DNA of 64,000 nt, from contig NZ_CP031155.1 of NCBI RefSeq assembly GCF_003344885.1, positions 1,516,001 to 1,580,000 of the forward strand, in the 5' to 3' direction. Positions 26,598-35,438 of the stretch are shown one piece after another. Below the pieces are notes generated by a model. That model was given only the letters and a program-made list of their open reading frames with translations, made no database searches and had not been told where the DNA came from. The stretch is from Altererythrobacter sp. ZODW24 (lineage in GTDB: Bacteria; Pseudomonadota; Alphaproteobacteria; Sphingomonadales; Sphingomonadaceae). How positions within the stretch are numbered: position 1 is the stretch's first letter; each line of letters opens with the position of its first letter. Both the position numbers and the translations under genes were made by a program.

Positions 26598-27751
26598 ATC
26601 CTCTTTTCAGCCGCCGACAGTTGCTGGCAGCGAGCGCGACTACAGCGCTCTCGGCAGTGGCCTGCAGCCCAGTCTCGGCGATTTCAAGTCAGGCAGTCAA
26701 AGGCCGCAAGATTGTGCTCGTCCTGCTGCGCGGTGCAGCGGATGGCTTATCGCTTCTCGCCCCGGTAGGCGATCCCGGCTTTGCTGGGGCACGCGGCTCC
26801 TTGTCGAGTGAAGACGGACGGCACAAATTAAACGACATGTTTGCGCTGCACCCCGAATTTGGGACGATGGCCGAACTTGCCAAAAAGAAACAGGGGCTGT
26901 TCTTTCATGCTGTCGGGTTGAGCAATCCGACTCGGTCGCATTTCGATGCTCAGAACTTGCTCGAAACGGGTGGGCGCGAGCCCTACAGACAGAACGTCGG
27001 CATTCTCAACCGCGTCATGCCGCTAGGCGTACAGCCGCGCAGCGCCCTAGCCCTTGCTCAAACTGTGCCGCCTGCATTGTTAGGCCCCCAGGAAGTCGCC
27101 TCCTTTGCACCGACTGCTGTGCGGGACGTCAATCACGACCTCTATGACCGCATCGCAGGAATGTATGACGGCGAAAATCCGCGCCTATCCGGAATTTGGC
27201 GCGGCGCCGTCGAGACACGCGCAGCCGGCGTAGAAGCTGGGCGCGGGATCGACAGCCCTGCCGGACGAATCGGTGCCCTGGCCGCAAAATTCCTGACCGG
27301 TGAAACTTCGCCGGACATTGTCATGATCGAAAGCACGGGTTGGGACACGCATAGCAACCAATTGGGCAGATTGGCCCGTCAGGCACGCAATCTCGACGGC
27401 ACGCTGGCTGCATTACACCGTGGCTTGGGCGAAATGTGGGCCGACACCCTCGTTATTGTCGCTAGCGAGTTCGGACGCACAGTAGCCACGAATGGCAATG
27501 GCGGGAGCGATCATGGGACCGGCGGGGCCCTGTTCGCGCTTGGCGGCGCTTTGACGAGAACGGGCGTGATAACGGACTGGCCGGGCCTTCGCAGCGGTCA
27601 GCTATTCGAAAACCGCGACCTTATGGTCACCACTCCGGTCGAAAGCGTTATCGCCGGACTGGTCGCGGCGCATCTTGGCATTGACGCAGCAGAGGCAGTC
27701 CGGGCTATCTATCCAGACTTAGCCGGCCTGAAGGGTGTAGTTCTCACCTGA
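26588..27751 (+). CDS. DUF1501 domain-containing protein with Tat-type signal
   Basis: A 387-residue protein of the DUF1501 family, related to the alkaline phosphatase/sulfatase fold. The N-terminus has a twin-arginine signal (SRRQLLAASATTALSAVA), predicting folded export to the periplasm. Family elements include VLVLLRGAADGLSLLAPVGD, FFHAVGLSNPTRSHFDAQ, ESTGWDTHSNQ and VIVASEFGRTVATNGNGGSD followed by HGTGGALFALGG. Two starts are possible: ATG at 26588 with GGAG five bases upstream, or ATG at 26594, which forms an ATGA with the DUF1800 stop. Family function is undescribed; a periplasmic role on phosphate or sulfate esters is possible but unproven. Confidence 0.9.
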   Translation: MAMNPLFSRRQLLAASATTALSAVACSPVSAISSQAVKGRKIVLVLLRGAADGLSLLAPVGDPGFAGARGSLSSEDGRHKLNDMFALHPEFGTMAELAKKKQGLFFHAVGLSNPTRSHFDAQNLLETGGREPYRQNVGILNRVMPLGVQPRSALALAQTVPPALLGPQEVASFAPTAVRDVNHDLYDRIAGMYDGENPRLSGIWRGAVETRAAGVEAGRGIDSPAGRIGALAAKFLTGETSPDIVMIESTGWDTHSNQLGRLARQARNLDGTLAALHRGLGEMWADTLVIVASEFGRTVATNGNGGSDHGTGGALFALGGALTRTGVITDWPGLRSGQLFENRDLMVTTPVESVIAGLVAAHLGIDAAEAVRAIYPDLAGLKGVVLT

Positions 27752-27767
27752 TCGGTGCAGGCATATC

Positions 27768-28916
27768 TCAAATATAGTCATGCATCCGGATACCGTCCCA
27801 GCTGTTTGACAGGCGGGCCGTCCCGGCAATCAGCTTCACCACGCGTTCCGAGGTATCGGTGATCTGGTAATCTTCTGGCCCTGGCCGCTCACCGCCGTGG
27901 GCTAAACGCTCGCCATGCATCTTCGTGACTAGGGAAACCGCCTCGGCAATTGCATCCGCATCCAGACCCGTGACAACGATATCGCCCGTGTCGAGCGCTT
28001 CAGGCCGTTCGATCGCGTCGCGAGGTGTAATCGCGGCAAAGTCCAGAATCGCGCTTTCCTCCGCGATCGTGCCGCTGTCACTAATCGCGCAAAACGCATT
28101 CATTTGTAGATGGTTATAGTCGTGAAATCCGAAGGGCTTCAGATCGCGGATGCGGGAATCTAGTTTCAGTCCCTCGATCGCGTCCAACCGGTTGCGCGTG
28201 CGTGGGTGAGTCGAGACGATCACGGGAAAGTCATAGGTTTCCGCAAGTCCGTTAAGTGCGCTAACCAGCTGCGCCAACCGTTCACTACTGTCGACGTTCT
28301 CTTCCCGGTGGAGCGAAGCGATGAAGTATTTGCCCTTCTCTAGGCCGAGTTCACTTAACACTCCGGAGGCGTCGATCTGCGGGCGGTAATATTCCAGCAC
28401 TTCCCGCATCGGAGAACCGGTCAGATATGTGCGACGATGCTCTAACCCTTCACTCAGCAAGTGCCGCCTGGCGTGTTCGGTATACACCAGATTAAAATCG
28501 CTGATGTGGTCGACAAGACGGCGATTGGTTTCTTCCGGCACATTGCGGTCGAAGCTGCGGTTGCCCGCCTCCATATGATAGATCGGGATCTTCATCCGCC
28601 GCGCCATGATCGCAGCCAGTGCGGAGTTGGTATCACCCAAAACCACAACAGCATCAGGACGGTTGGCTTTGAACTCCTGTTCAATTCCGACGAGAATACC
28701 GCCCAGCACAGCGCCGAGGCTGGAAGTGTCCACGCCAAGAAAGTTGTCCGGTTTGCGCACATCCAAATCGCTGAAGAACACTTCGTTCAGCTCATAATCC
28801 CAATTCTGGCCTGTGTGGACGATCCGGTGGTCAGTATGTGCGTCCAGCGCTGCCATCACGCGTGAGAGGCGAATGATTTCGGGTCTTGTGCCCAGAACGG
28901 TGGTGACTTTCAGCAT
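27768..28916 (-). CDS. fnlC: UDP-N-acetyl sugar 2-epimerase, FnlC/CapG/WbjD-like
   Basis: A 382-residue non-hydrolysing 2-epimerase. It starts with TVLGTRPEIIRLSRVM, contains HMEAGNRSFDRNVPEETNRR and VISTHPRTRNRLD, and ends with the C-terminal extension SNSWDGIRMHDYI that is seen in the CapG/WbjD group and not in WecB. This enzyme converts the UDP-2-acetamido-2,6-dideoxy-L-talose made by FnlA and FnlB to UDP-L-FucNAc. It is 12 bases downstream of the FnlB-like gene, the usual order. It is paralogous to the WecB-type gene at 32576, and the two should not be merged functionally. Confidence 0.9.
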   Translation of the reverse strand: MLKVTTVLGTRPEIIRLSRVMAALDAHTDHRIVHTGQNWDYELNEVFFSDLDVRKPDNFLGVDTSSLGAVLGGILVGIEQEFKANRPDAVVVLGDTNSALAAIMARRMKIPIYHMEAGNRSFDRNVPEETNRRLVDHISDFNLVYTEHARRHLLSEGLEHRRTYLTGSPMREVLEYYRPQIDASGVLSELGLEKGKYFIASLHREENVDSSERLAQLVSALNGLAETYDFPVIVSTHPRTRNRLDAIEGLKLDSRIRDLKPFGFHDYNHLQMNAFCAISDSGTIAEESAILDFAAITPRDAIERPEALDTGDIVVTGLDADAIAEAVSLVTKMHGERLAHGGERPGPEDYQITDTSERVVKLIAGTARLSNSWDGIRMHDYI

Positions 28917-28928
28917 GGCTCAATATCC

Positions 28929-30044
28929 TCAGACAGGATCAGCAAATGTGTCGGGGTCGGCGGGGTCGAACATCTTGTGCGACCAGAAAAAAGTGACCAG
29001 TTCGCCGTCGCCCACGTTTTCGATATTATGGGTGTGTAGAGGAATCTGATCGATCGCCACCGGCGTCTCGCCCGAAACGCGGAATTCATGGACTTCATCG
29101 GTCAAGACACGACGGATACGAATGACAGCTTCGCCCGATACGACCAAAAACCGCTCTACCAAACCCAAATGGAAATGGTCGCCGCGCACTTGGCCCGGAT
29201 GTGTCGTCGACAAAAACGTGTGGCTGGCGTTGCCGCCCTTCGCGCTTTCGAACAGCCGCCCGCGTTGATCCTCGTTGATCTTGAGCGGGCGCGGATAATG
29301 CGCCGGATATGCAGCGCTGCGATAAGAATTGAACAGCGCGAGATCGAAGGGATCAGAAAGGTCAGGAAAGATGCTTTCTATGTAAAGCTCGTGAAAGCCG
29401 CGCAACTTTGTATCGAGTTCGACAACCGAGACATCGCGGCTATCCGGCGCAATTTTGCCAGTCTTACCGGTCAACACGACATCAATCGCCACCTGTGCAG
29501 CCGCGCCGGCATGCAGCAAGGACACACGGCCCTCGGCATCAAGCTGCGGCACCGTGTCATTCCAAACATGGTCGATGAGCGTGGCAGTGACATTGTTATA
29601 ATTCGGCCGCGCACATTCACCGAAAATATGCGGCAACACCAGATCAGTGTAGCGCGGCGCAAATTCGCCGAGCAGCTCGCCCGCGATGCGTTTCGAGCGG
29701 CCATAGAAATTGTCGCGCTCCGCATGGATGGAGTTGGCATAGACGACGTGGGGCTGCACACCGGCTGACTCGCAGGCTTCGATAAGTTGGCGGGCAATAG
29801 CGGGATTGGCTGCCTCGACTTCATCGGGCTCCCCGCGATTCACACCAGCAAAATGCAAGATTGCTTCGACGCCGCTGAGTGCAGCAGCCAGCTTGTCAGC
29901 ATTCGCGAAGCTAGCGCGGTTCAGCAGAACCAATTCATGCGGCGGAGCTTCGCCCTGAAACTTCGCCGCGCAATTTACGGCGTGAATCCGCCCTGCAGCA
30001 TGCCAACCAAGCAAGCCTGCTGAGCCGGTAACGGCAATCTTCAT
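28929..30044 (-). CDS. fnlB: Bifunctional epimerase/reductase with C-terminal cupin, FnlB/CapF/WbjC-like
   Basis: A 371-residue two-domain enzyme. The N-terminal SDR domain begins IAVTGSAGLLGWHAAG and includes LHFAGVNRG and the NFYGRSKRIAGELL Y-x3-K segment. The C-terminal cupin (about residues 250-371) has VRGDHFHLGLVERFLVVSGE with metal-binding histidines and IPLHTHNIENVG. In CapF the cupin carries the 3-epimerisation and the SDR the NADPH reduction, together giving UDP-6-deoxy-L-TalNAc. It overlaps FnlA by four bases (ATGA). The domain pair is diagnostic of this pathway. Confidence 0.93.
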   Translation of the reverse strand: MKIAVTGSAGLLGWHAAGRIHAVNCAAKFQGEAPPHELVLLNRASFANADKLAAALSGVEAILHFAGVNRGEPDEVEAANPAIARQLIEACESAGVQPHVVYANSIHAERDNFYGRSKRIAGELLGEFAPRYTDLVLPHIFGECARPNYNNVTATLIDHVWNDTVPQLDAEGRVSLLHAGAAAQVAIDVVLTGKTGKIAPDSRDVSVVELDTKLRGFHELYIESIFPDLSDPFDLALFNSYRSAAYPAHYPRPLKINEDQRGRLFESAKGGNASHTFLSTTHPGQVRGDHFHLGLVERFLVVSGEAVIRIRRVLTDEVHEFRVSGETPVAIDQIPLHTHNIENVGDGELVTFFWSHKMFDPADPDTFADPV

Positions 30045-31072
30045 GCTTGTTCGGCCTGCCAGCTCGCCAATTCGGCCTGCACTTCAGGCAATGACAGGAG
30101 CAACTCCTTGACCCCTTCGACGCTCAACCGTTCGGTATTATGCGAATGGAAATCTTCGCTTGGTGGCGGGGTCTCGTTACCTTCATTGAAATAGGCGTTA
30201 TAATTGAGGTCGCGATTGTCGATCTGCAGCCGCCAGTAATCGCCCATGTCCTCCGCGCCCTCCAGCTCCTGTTGGGTTGCGAGAGTTTCAAACAGCTTTT
30301 CAGAATGTCGCCAGCCGATAGTCTTTACTTCGTGCCCGGCCACACCAAACAATTCGAGCAATGCGGTTACCAGATCACCAATCGTCGCAGCGGGGGCTTT
30401 GCGCACAAAGAGATCGCCCTGACGCGAATGTTCCAACGCGAATAGCACCAGCGAGACGCTGTCACGCAGCGGCATAAGGAAGCGGGTCATTTCAGGTTCG
30501 GTGATGGTGATCGGCAGACCGGATCTTATCTGTTTGATAAATAGTGGTATTACGCTGCCACGCGAATACATCACATTGCCATAACGAACGCTCGACAGGA
30601 TCGTTTTAGCATCTGGTCCAATTTCGCGGGCCCGGCTCTGCACCAGCTTTTCCATCATGGCTTTCGACATACCCATCGCATTGATCGGCAACACCGCCTT
30701 ATCGGTAGACAGGCAAACCAATCGCCGAACATCGTGCTGAATCGCCGAGCGAATAACATTTTCAGAACCGAGGATATTTGTTCGCACCGCTTCGAGCGGG
30801 AAGAATTCGCAACTCGGTACCTGTTTCAATGCTGCTGCGTGAAACACCGCATCAACGCCGTTGGTTGCGCGGTCGACGCTGTCACGTTCGCGCACATCGC
30901 CGACATAGAACCGTACGCGGGAATCAGCGAGCTGCGTTCTAAGCGCATCTTGCTTCTCTTCGTCGCGGCTGAGGATACGAATTTCGGAAACCCCGCTATC
31001 GAGCAGGCCCCGCAGCATCGTTTTCCCGAAAGAGCCGGTACCGCCGGTGATCAAAACTTTGTCGAGAGCCAT
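30041..31072 (-). CDS. fnlA: UDP-GlcNAc 5-inverting 4,6-dehydratase, FnlA/CapE/WbjB-like
   Basis: About 343 residues. An SDR enzyme with TGGTGSFGKTM at the N-terminus and the CLSTDKAVLPINAMGMSKAMMEKLVQ catalytic region (read here in two parts: STDKAVLPINAMG and MSKAMMEKL), as in CapE/FnlA and FlaA1. It dehydrates UDP-GlcNAc with C5 inversion, the first step to UDP-L-FucNAc. The ATG at 31072 is chosen; nine further upstream residues are open but lack the normal strand. It follows wecC after 99 bases and is coupled to the FnlB-like gene. CapE and FlaA1-type inverting dehydratases are hard to separate, but the FnlB and FnlC neighbours settle it. Confidence 0.9.
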   Translation of the reverse strand: MALDKVLITGGTGSFGKTMLRGLLDSGVSEIRILSRDEEKQDALRTQLADSRVRFYVGDVRERDSVDRATNGVDAVFHAAALKQVPSCEFFPLEAVRTNILGSENVIRSAIQHDVRRLVCLSTDKAVLPINAMGMSKAMMEKLVQSRAREIGPDAKTILSSVRYGNVMYSRGSVIPLFIKQIRSGLPITITEPEMTRFLMPLRDSVSLVLFALEHSRQGDLFVRKAPAATIGDLVTALLELFGVAGHEVKTIGWRHSEKLFETLATQQELEGAEDMGDYWRLQIDNRDLNYNAYFNEGNETPPPSEDFHSHNTERLSVEGVKELLLSLPEVQAELASWQAEQA

Positions 31073-31171
31073 TAAGTTTCCGTGCCAATCCGCAAGCAAT
31101 GAGAGTGCGACAGGGCGTTACCGCCTGCACGCCCGCGATGCAAAGCCAAGTTTGACAACGTATCTCGTAGA

Positions 31172-32476
31172 TCAGCCCGCTAGGCGAAGATTGTCCTTGC
31201 CGGCCTGCGGAACGGGCTGGTCAGGCCAGATACCGCGCGTGTCATAGGCGATGATGTGGCTGCGTTCCTCAGCGGGAATCACGCGGAATACGTCGTGATC
31301 CACCAGAACAATCATGATGCCGCAGCTTTCCAGCGCCGTGTCGACGTCAACCAGCTTTGCTCCGGTATCGTCAAATTCGCGCGGTAGCTCTTGCGCATAA
31401 GGTTCGACTACATTGATCCGTTCACCGAATTTGCGCGCCAAGCTGGCCGCCACAAAACGCGCCGGACTTTCGCGGAAGTCATCGATATTCGCTTTGAAGG
31501 CTAGCCCGAGGCACGCGACCGGTACGCCGGGATTGTTTTCGACCAGCTCTATTGCGCGGGCAATGACATGGTGCATCTTGGCGTCGTTCACTTCGCGGGC
31601 CGTGCGGATCATGCGTGATGTTTCGGGCGCGCCATGAACGATAAACCATGGATCGACGGCGATGCAGTGTCCGCCAACGCCCGGGCCCGGCTGCAAGATA
31701 TTCACACGCGGATGGCGATTGGCCAGCTTGATAACTTCCCAGACATCGAGGCCGGTTTCATCGGCGATCATCGACAGCTCATTGGCAAAAGCAATGTTGG
31801 TGTCACGGTAGGCATTTTCGACCAGCTTGGTCATTTCGGCACTGCGGGCATCGGTCACAACACAAGTTCCGCGTACGAAACGCTTGTAGAATGCCAGTGC
31901 CTTGCGGGCGCAGCGCGGGGTGATTCCGCCGATCGAGCGATCATTGTTGGTCAGTTCTTCGATAATATGGCCCGGCAGCACACGCTCGGGGCAATAGGCA
32001 ATCGAAACATCAGGCGTTTCGCCTGCAATGCCCGGCATCTTAAGGTCAGGGCGAAGACCAGCGATCAAATCGCGCATCTTCTCGGTCGTGCCGACAGGAG
32101 ACGTAGACTCAAGGATAATCGTATCGCCCGCCTTCAGAACACCGGCAACTTCGGTCGCAGCGCTGAGGACGTAGGAATCGTCCGGCGTGTGATTACCGTC
32201 CTTCTCAAACGGCGTCGGCACAGCGATGACGAACACGTCTGCAGGGCGAACCTGTGTGGTCGCCGTAAGCAATCCGCGTTTGACGGCAGCATGAACCAGC
32301 CCGTCCAGATCCGCCTCTTCAATATGGATTTCCCCGCGGTTGATCGTATCGACCACGCTTTGCGTCACGTCGACGCCGTGCACACGCACACCGGCGCGGG
32401 CGATAACGGCAGCTGTTGGCAGGCCAATATAGCCGAGGCCAACAACACAGGTTTCAATAGATGCTTCGCCGCGCAT
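31172..32476 (-). CDS. wecC: UDP-N-acetyl-D-mannosamine dehydrogenase
   Basis: A 434-residue UDP-glucose/GDP-mannose dehydrogenase family enzyme. The N-terminal Rossmann loop is VVGLGYIGLPTAAVIA; the catalytic cysteine is in GVGGHCIAVDPWF; the central helix has LVENAYRDTNIAFANEL. The sequence matches the WecC group, which oxidises UDP-ManNAc to UDP-ManNAcA with two NAD. It follows the WecB-type epimerase after 99 bases, and together they give the complete UDP-ManNAcA branch. A paralogous dehydrogenase of another subgroup is at 37043. Confidence 0.92.
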   Translation of the reverse strand: MRGEASIETCVVGLGYIGLPTAAVIARAGVRVHGVDVTQSVVDTINRGEIHIEEADLDGLVHAAVKRGLLTATTQVRPADVFVIAVPTPFEKDGNHTPDDSYVLSAATEVAGVLKAGDTIILESTSPVGTTEKMRDLIAGLRPDLKMPGIAGETPDVSIAYCPERVLPGHIIEELTNNDRSIGGITPRCARKALAFYKRFVRGTCVVTDARSAEMTKLVENAYRDTNIAFANELSMIADETGLDVWEVIKLANRHPRVNILQPGPGVGGHCIAVDPWFIVHGAPETSRMIRTAREVNDAKMHHVIARAIELVENNPGVPVACLGLAFKANIDDFRESPARFVAASLARKFGERINVVEPYAQELPREFDDTGAKLVDVDTALESCGIMIVLVDHDVFRVIPAEERSHIIAYDTRGIWPDQPVPQAGKDNLRLAG

Positions 32477-32488
32477 GGCAGACCTTCT

Positions 32489-32507
32489 TTCGCGTAAGTT
32501 TCGCGAA
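32489..32507. promoter_or_regulatory. Inverted repeat between wecB and wecC
   Basis: TTCGCG and CGCGAA flank a seven-base loop in the 99-bp wecB-wecC gap, 13 bases before the wecC start. It may be a short mRNA hairpin controlling wecC or an operator. No T-run makes it a terminator. Confidence 0.3.
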
Positions 32508-32575
32508 CGGTCTTGGCAGGGAGCGGTAAATATAGCGGTAACGATAGGCGGTAATTCGGCAGCTAAATGCCAAAA

Positions 32576-33697
32576 TCAGCTGGAAGCGAGCAAATCCGCG
32601 ATCCGCGCCGAAGAATTTCCATCGCCAAACGGGTTATGAGCGCGCGCCATTGCCGAATAGGCAGCCTCATCATCGAGCAGTCGATTGGCCTCTGCAACAA
32701 TCACATCAGCATCTGTTCCGACGAGTTTTGCCGTGCCCGCTTCAATGCCTTCAGGGCGCTCGGTCGTCTCGCGCATCACCAACACTGGCTTGCCAAGCGC
32801 AGGCGCTTCTTCCTGCACGCCGCCGCTATCGGTTAGCATCAGAGTACAAATATCGAGCAGCCGGGCAAAATGCGGGTAATCGAGCGGTTCGATCAACGCG
32901 ACATTGTTCAAGCCTTCGAGCGCACCATTCATTACGGCCCGCACATTCGGATTGGGGTGCACGGGGAAGACCAGCGCAATATCGTCGCGCGCGGCGAGGC
33001 GGCGAACAGCATCCGCGATAGCTTCAAGCCCGCCGCCGAAATTCTCACGCCGGTGGCTCGTCACGCCGACAATGCGCTTACCTGCGAAGCGCGCCTCGAT
33101 ATCCGCAAGACCGGTTGCTAGCGAAGGCTCGTCGCCAATACGTTTGGTCACCCATTGCAACGCGTCAATGATCGTATTGCCGGTCACATGCACGGTTGCG
33201 GGATCAACATTCTCGCGGGTGAGTGCAGCGGCAGAGGTTTCGGTTGGCGCACAATGCAGCCTAGCAATCGTGCCAATGACCTTGCGGTTCACTTCCTCAG
33301 GCCACGGATGGTAGATATTGCCGCTGCGCAAGCCTGCCTCGACATGGCAGACCGGGATTTGGCGGTAATAGGCCGCCAATGCGCCCGACATGGCAGTGGC
33401 AGTGTCGCCTTGCACGACCACCCAATCAGGTTTTTCCTCGTCCATTACCTTGCCAAGACCGGTAAGCAGCGCGGCGGTAAGGCCATCGAGCGTCTGATCT
33501 GGGCGCATCAGGTTGAGATCGTGATCGGGCACGACACCCGCAATCTGCAGAACCTGGTCGAGAATATCGCGGTGCTGCGCCGAAACGCAGATGCGCGAAA
33601 CAAACCTCTCATCAGCGTCCAGCGCATGCGCCAGCGGGAATAGTTTGATGGCTTCGGGACGGGTCCCGAAAATGGTGAGGATCTTTCGCGCGGTCAT
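32576..33697 (-). CDS. wecB: UDP-N-acetylglucosamine 2-epimerase (non-hydrolysing)
   Basis: A 373-residue enzyme of the WecB group: IFGTRPEAIKLFPLAHAL at the N-terminus, VQGDTATAMSGALAAYY, HVEAGLRSGNIYHPWPEE, the VTSHRRENFGGG motif and LTDSGGVQEEAPALGKP. It interconverts UDP-GlcNAc and UDP-ManNAc. It is the first gene of the wecB-wecC-fnlABC run. The ATG start is preceded by a modest site. Length and motifs are normal, so it is probably functional. Confidence 0.94.
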   Translation of the reverse strand: MTARKILTIFGTRPEAIKLFPLAHALDADERFVSRICVSAQHRDILDQVLQIAGVVPDHDLNLMRPDQTLDGLTAALLTGLGKVMDEEKPDWVVVQGDTATAMSGALAAYYRQIPVCHVEAGLRSGNIYHPWPEEVNRKVIGTIARLHCAPTETSAAALTRENVDPATVHVTGNTIIDALQWVTKRIGDEPSLATGLADIEARFAGKRIVGVTSHRRENFGGGLEAIADAVRRLAARDDIALVFPVHPNPNVRAVMNGALEGLNNVALIEPLDYPHFARLLDICTLMLTDSGGVQEEAPALGKPVLVMRETTERPEGIEAGTAKLVGTDADVIVAEANRLLDDEAAYSAMARAHNPFGDGNSSARIADLLASS

Positions 33698-33742
33698 GCA
33701 ATGCCCCTTAGCAGAGGCTGGTTAAGACTGCGTTTGCTTTAA

Positions 33743-34339
33743 TCAGCCTTCCGGCGCGTTTTCGTCCGTATCGGCGGCTGGCTCAGCGGCTGGCACGATG
33801 GCCGGCGACGTTTCGGCTTCTTCGCCCGGCAGAGTGCCTGCACGTTCGTGTTCCAGCCGTTCCATATATTGGCGTTCGAGCGATTCGACGCGGCGCTGTG
33901 TTTCTGCAGCTTCCTCATCGATGGTTTCAAGGCGCTCAGCGCGCGCTTCTTCGATAAGCCGGCCGAAGCGGACGCTGTCTGCAGTCGCCTTTTCGCCGTA
34001 AGCCTGCTGGATCATCGCCTGGGTGCAACCAGTTTCGCCGCCTGAACCAACGGGTGAGCATGACATGATACCAGTGGCAGTCAGCATCTCAAATGCCTGA
34101 ACCCGCTCGGCCCATGGCTTGTTCGCCGGATCGCTGCTTTGGCGCAAATTGGACGGAATGCGGTACTGATCTTCCATCCGCACGCAAATGGTCACCATAG
34201 TGTCAGTCGATTGCGGGCATTCCTGCTCGCCATAAACGACCAGCTGATTGACCGAATAATCTTCATCCTGAGCATATGCGACCGAAGGGGCGGCAATGGC
34301 GGACGCTGCAAGGATAGCGGCAGAAATCGAACGATACAT
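33743..34339 (-). CDS. Exported protein of unknown function
   Basis: About 198 residues. The chosen ATG at 34339 has AGAGG six bases upstream and opens a clear Sec signal peptide (MYRSISAAILAASAIAAPS) ending at VAYA-QD. The mature part has a cysteine-containing segment (YGEQECPQSTDTMVTICVRM), two further cysteines (MSCSPVGSGGETGCTQ), a coiled coil rich in Glu and Arg (about 125-165) and a Pro/Ala/Glu-rich tail. I do not recognise a named family. The open frame continues 26 residues upstream, but that part lacks signal-peptide character. It lies between wecB and coq7 on the same strand. Confidence 0.75.
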   Translation of the reverse strand: MYRSISAAILAASAIAAPSVAYAQDEDYSVNQLVVYGEQECPQSTDTMVTICVRMEDQYRIPSNLRQSSDPANKPWAERVQAFEMLTATGIMSCSPVGSGGETGCTQAMIQQAYGEKATADSVRFGRLIEEARAERLETIDEEAAETQRRVESLERQYMERLEHERAGTLPGEEAETSPAIVPAAEPAADTDENAPEG

Positions 34340-34413
34340 ATTGGGCCTCTTGGTCAAACTGGTGTTTGTTTGGCGCTTCTGGCGCTGAATATAGACTGAA
34401 GCACTGACGGCGA

Positions 34414-34956
34414 TCAAATTTGTTCAGAAACCTTGATCGCGGCGCGGCACCCGGCGCGGATAAGCCCCGACAGCAGCGGATAGGCAGGTGCCTGTTCTGC
34501 TCCAGCAGCGATTGCCGCCGCGTGGTGCTCGCGCTCATCTTCGCGGAATTCGGCAATCATGCCGGCCAGCTCTGGATCTTCATTGGTGGCTTCAAGCTCG
34601 TCCAGCTGGGCTGAATAATGCAAATCAATTTCTGTCTCGACCGCAGCAGTACAGGCCATCGCGGCCTTTGGACCGATCAGCGCCGTCGCCGCGCCGAGCG
34701 CATAGCCAGCCGCAGACCAGAATGGCTGCAAGGCAGTTGGGCGAACGCCGCGCCGCGCCATCAGCGCATCGAATTTTTCACGGTGGACGGCCTCTTGTGC
34801 GGCCATCCCTTCGATTTCCTGTGAGTTGGGTCCGCGCGTGCCCATTACCGCCAGTTGGCCGGCGTAAATCCGCGTCGCACCAAATTCGCCAGCCTGATCC
34901 ACACGGATCATCCGGTCGATAGCGGCTTTTCGGTCTGGCCGGTTCTGGTCAGTCAT
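34414..34956 (-). CDS. coq7: Demethoxyubiquinone hydroxylase (Coq7 family)
   Basis: About 180 residues. A di-iron carboxylate protein with the two EX(n)H elements: MIRVDQAGEFGATRIYAGQ, AAQEAVHREKFDALMARR and EREHHAAAIAAGA. It hydroxylates 2-polyprenyl-3-methyl-6-methoxy-1,4-benzoquinol in ubiquinone synthesis and is membrane-associated. The start at 34956 (MTDQNRPDRKAAID) overlaps the dsbB stop by four bases (ATGA); 31 upstream residues in the same frame would lie within dsbB and are rejected. Alphaproteobacteria commonly use Coq7 in place of UbiF. Confidence 0.93.
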   Translation of the reverse strand: MTDQNRPDRKAAIDRMIRVDQAGEFGATRIYAGQLAVMGTRGPNSQEIEGMAAQEAVHREKFDALMARRGVRPTALQPFWSAAGYALGAATALIGPKAAMACTAAVETEIDLHYSAQLDELEATNEDPELAGMIAEFREDEREHHAAAIAAGAEQAPAYPLLSGLIRAGCRAAIKVSEQI

Positions 34957-35420
34957 TTGCTTTTCCCAAGGAGGATAAAGATGGCAATCGCGGTTCCAGT
35001 GGAGACGATAAAGTTCCACCCTGCCAATGAAACGCCCAACAGGTCCCATGGTGCCCGGTCGCAGCGTACTAGAGGCGCATTTATAACCGCATCAAGTGCA
35101 TTTGCGCCCTCCGGCACGGTAGTTGTGCAACCGGTAATGCCTTCCCACCAGCCATATTCAACGCCAGCGTGGAAACCTCCGATGAGGCCCGAAACCAAGA
35201 TACCGATTGCAGCGAGCGCGATCCACATCCGCTTCGGCGCGGCGATCATGCCTAGCGCTGCGAATATCACCGCAGCAAAATGCGGCCAGCGCTGCCACCA
35301 GCACATTTCGCAAGGGTAAAGCCCGAAACCATATTGCGAAATATAGGCTCCGGCGAGCAGCAGCACAGGCACGACCAGTGCAAGGCGCTTTGCCAGCTTC
35401 AGCGAGGAATTGTCAGGCAC
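34953..35420 (-). CDS. dsbB: Disulfide bond formation protein B
   Basis: A 155-residue four-helix membrane protein that re-oxidises DsbA and passes electrons to quinone. The first periplasmic loop has the CEMC redox pair (LYPCEMCWWQRWPH), and the second loop holds a cysteine in GCTTTV and another in LVRCDRAPWDL. Length matches the short alphaproteobacterial DsbB. It is coupled to coq7 by ATGA, and the shared link to quinone chemistry is plausible. Its start lies 18 bases after the ctpA stop, so the three genes are probably one operon. Confidence 0.93.
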   Translation of the reverse strand: MPDNSSLKLAKRLALVVPVLLLAGAYISQYGFGLYPCEMCWWQRWPHFAAVIFAALGMIAAPKRMWIALAAIGILVSGLIGGFHAGVEYGWWEGITGCTTTVPEGANALDAVINAPLVRCDRAPWDLLGVSLAGWNFIVSTGTAIAIFILLGKSK

Positions 35421-35438
35421 TCTGATTGTGAGCCTTGA

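Noticed and set aside
27752-27767. CACC/GGTG mini-hairpin between the DUF1501 and fnlC-like genes
   Set aside because: Only four pairs and no T-run, so not distinguishable from chance.
31634-32497. Plus-strand frame of 287 codons opposite wecC
   Set aside because: wecC is unambiguous; the antisense product shows no domain.
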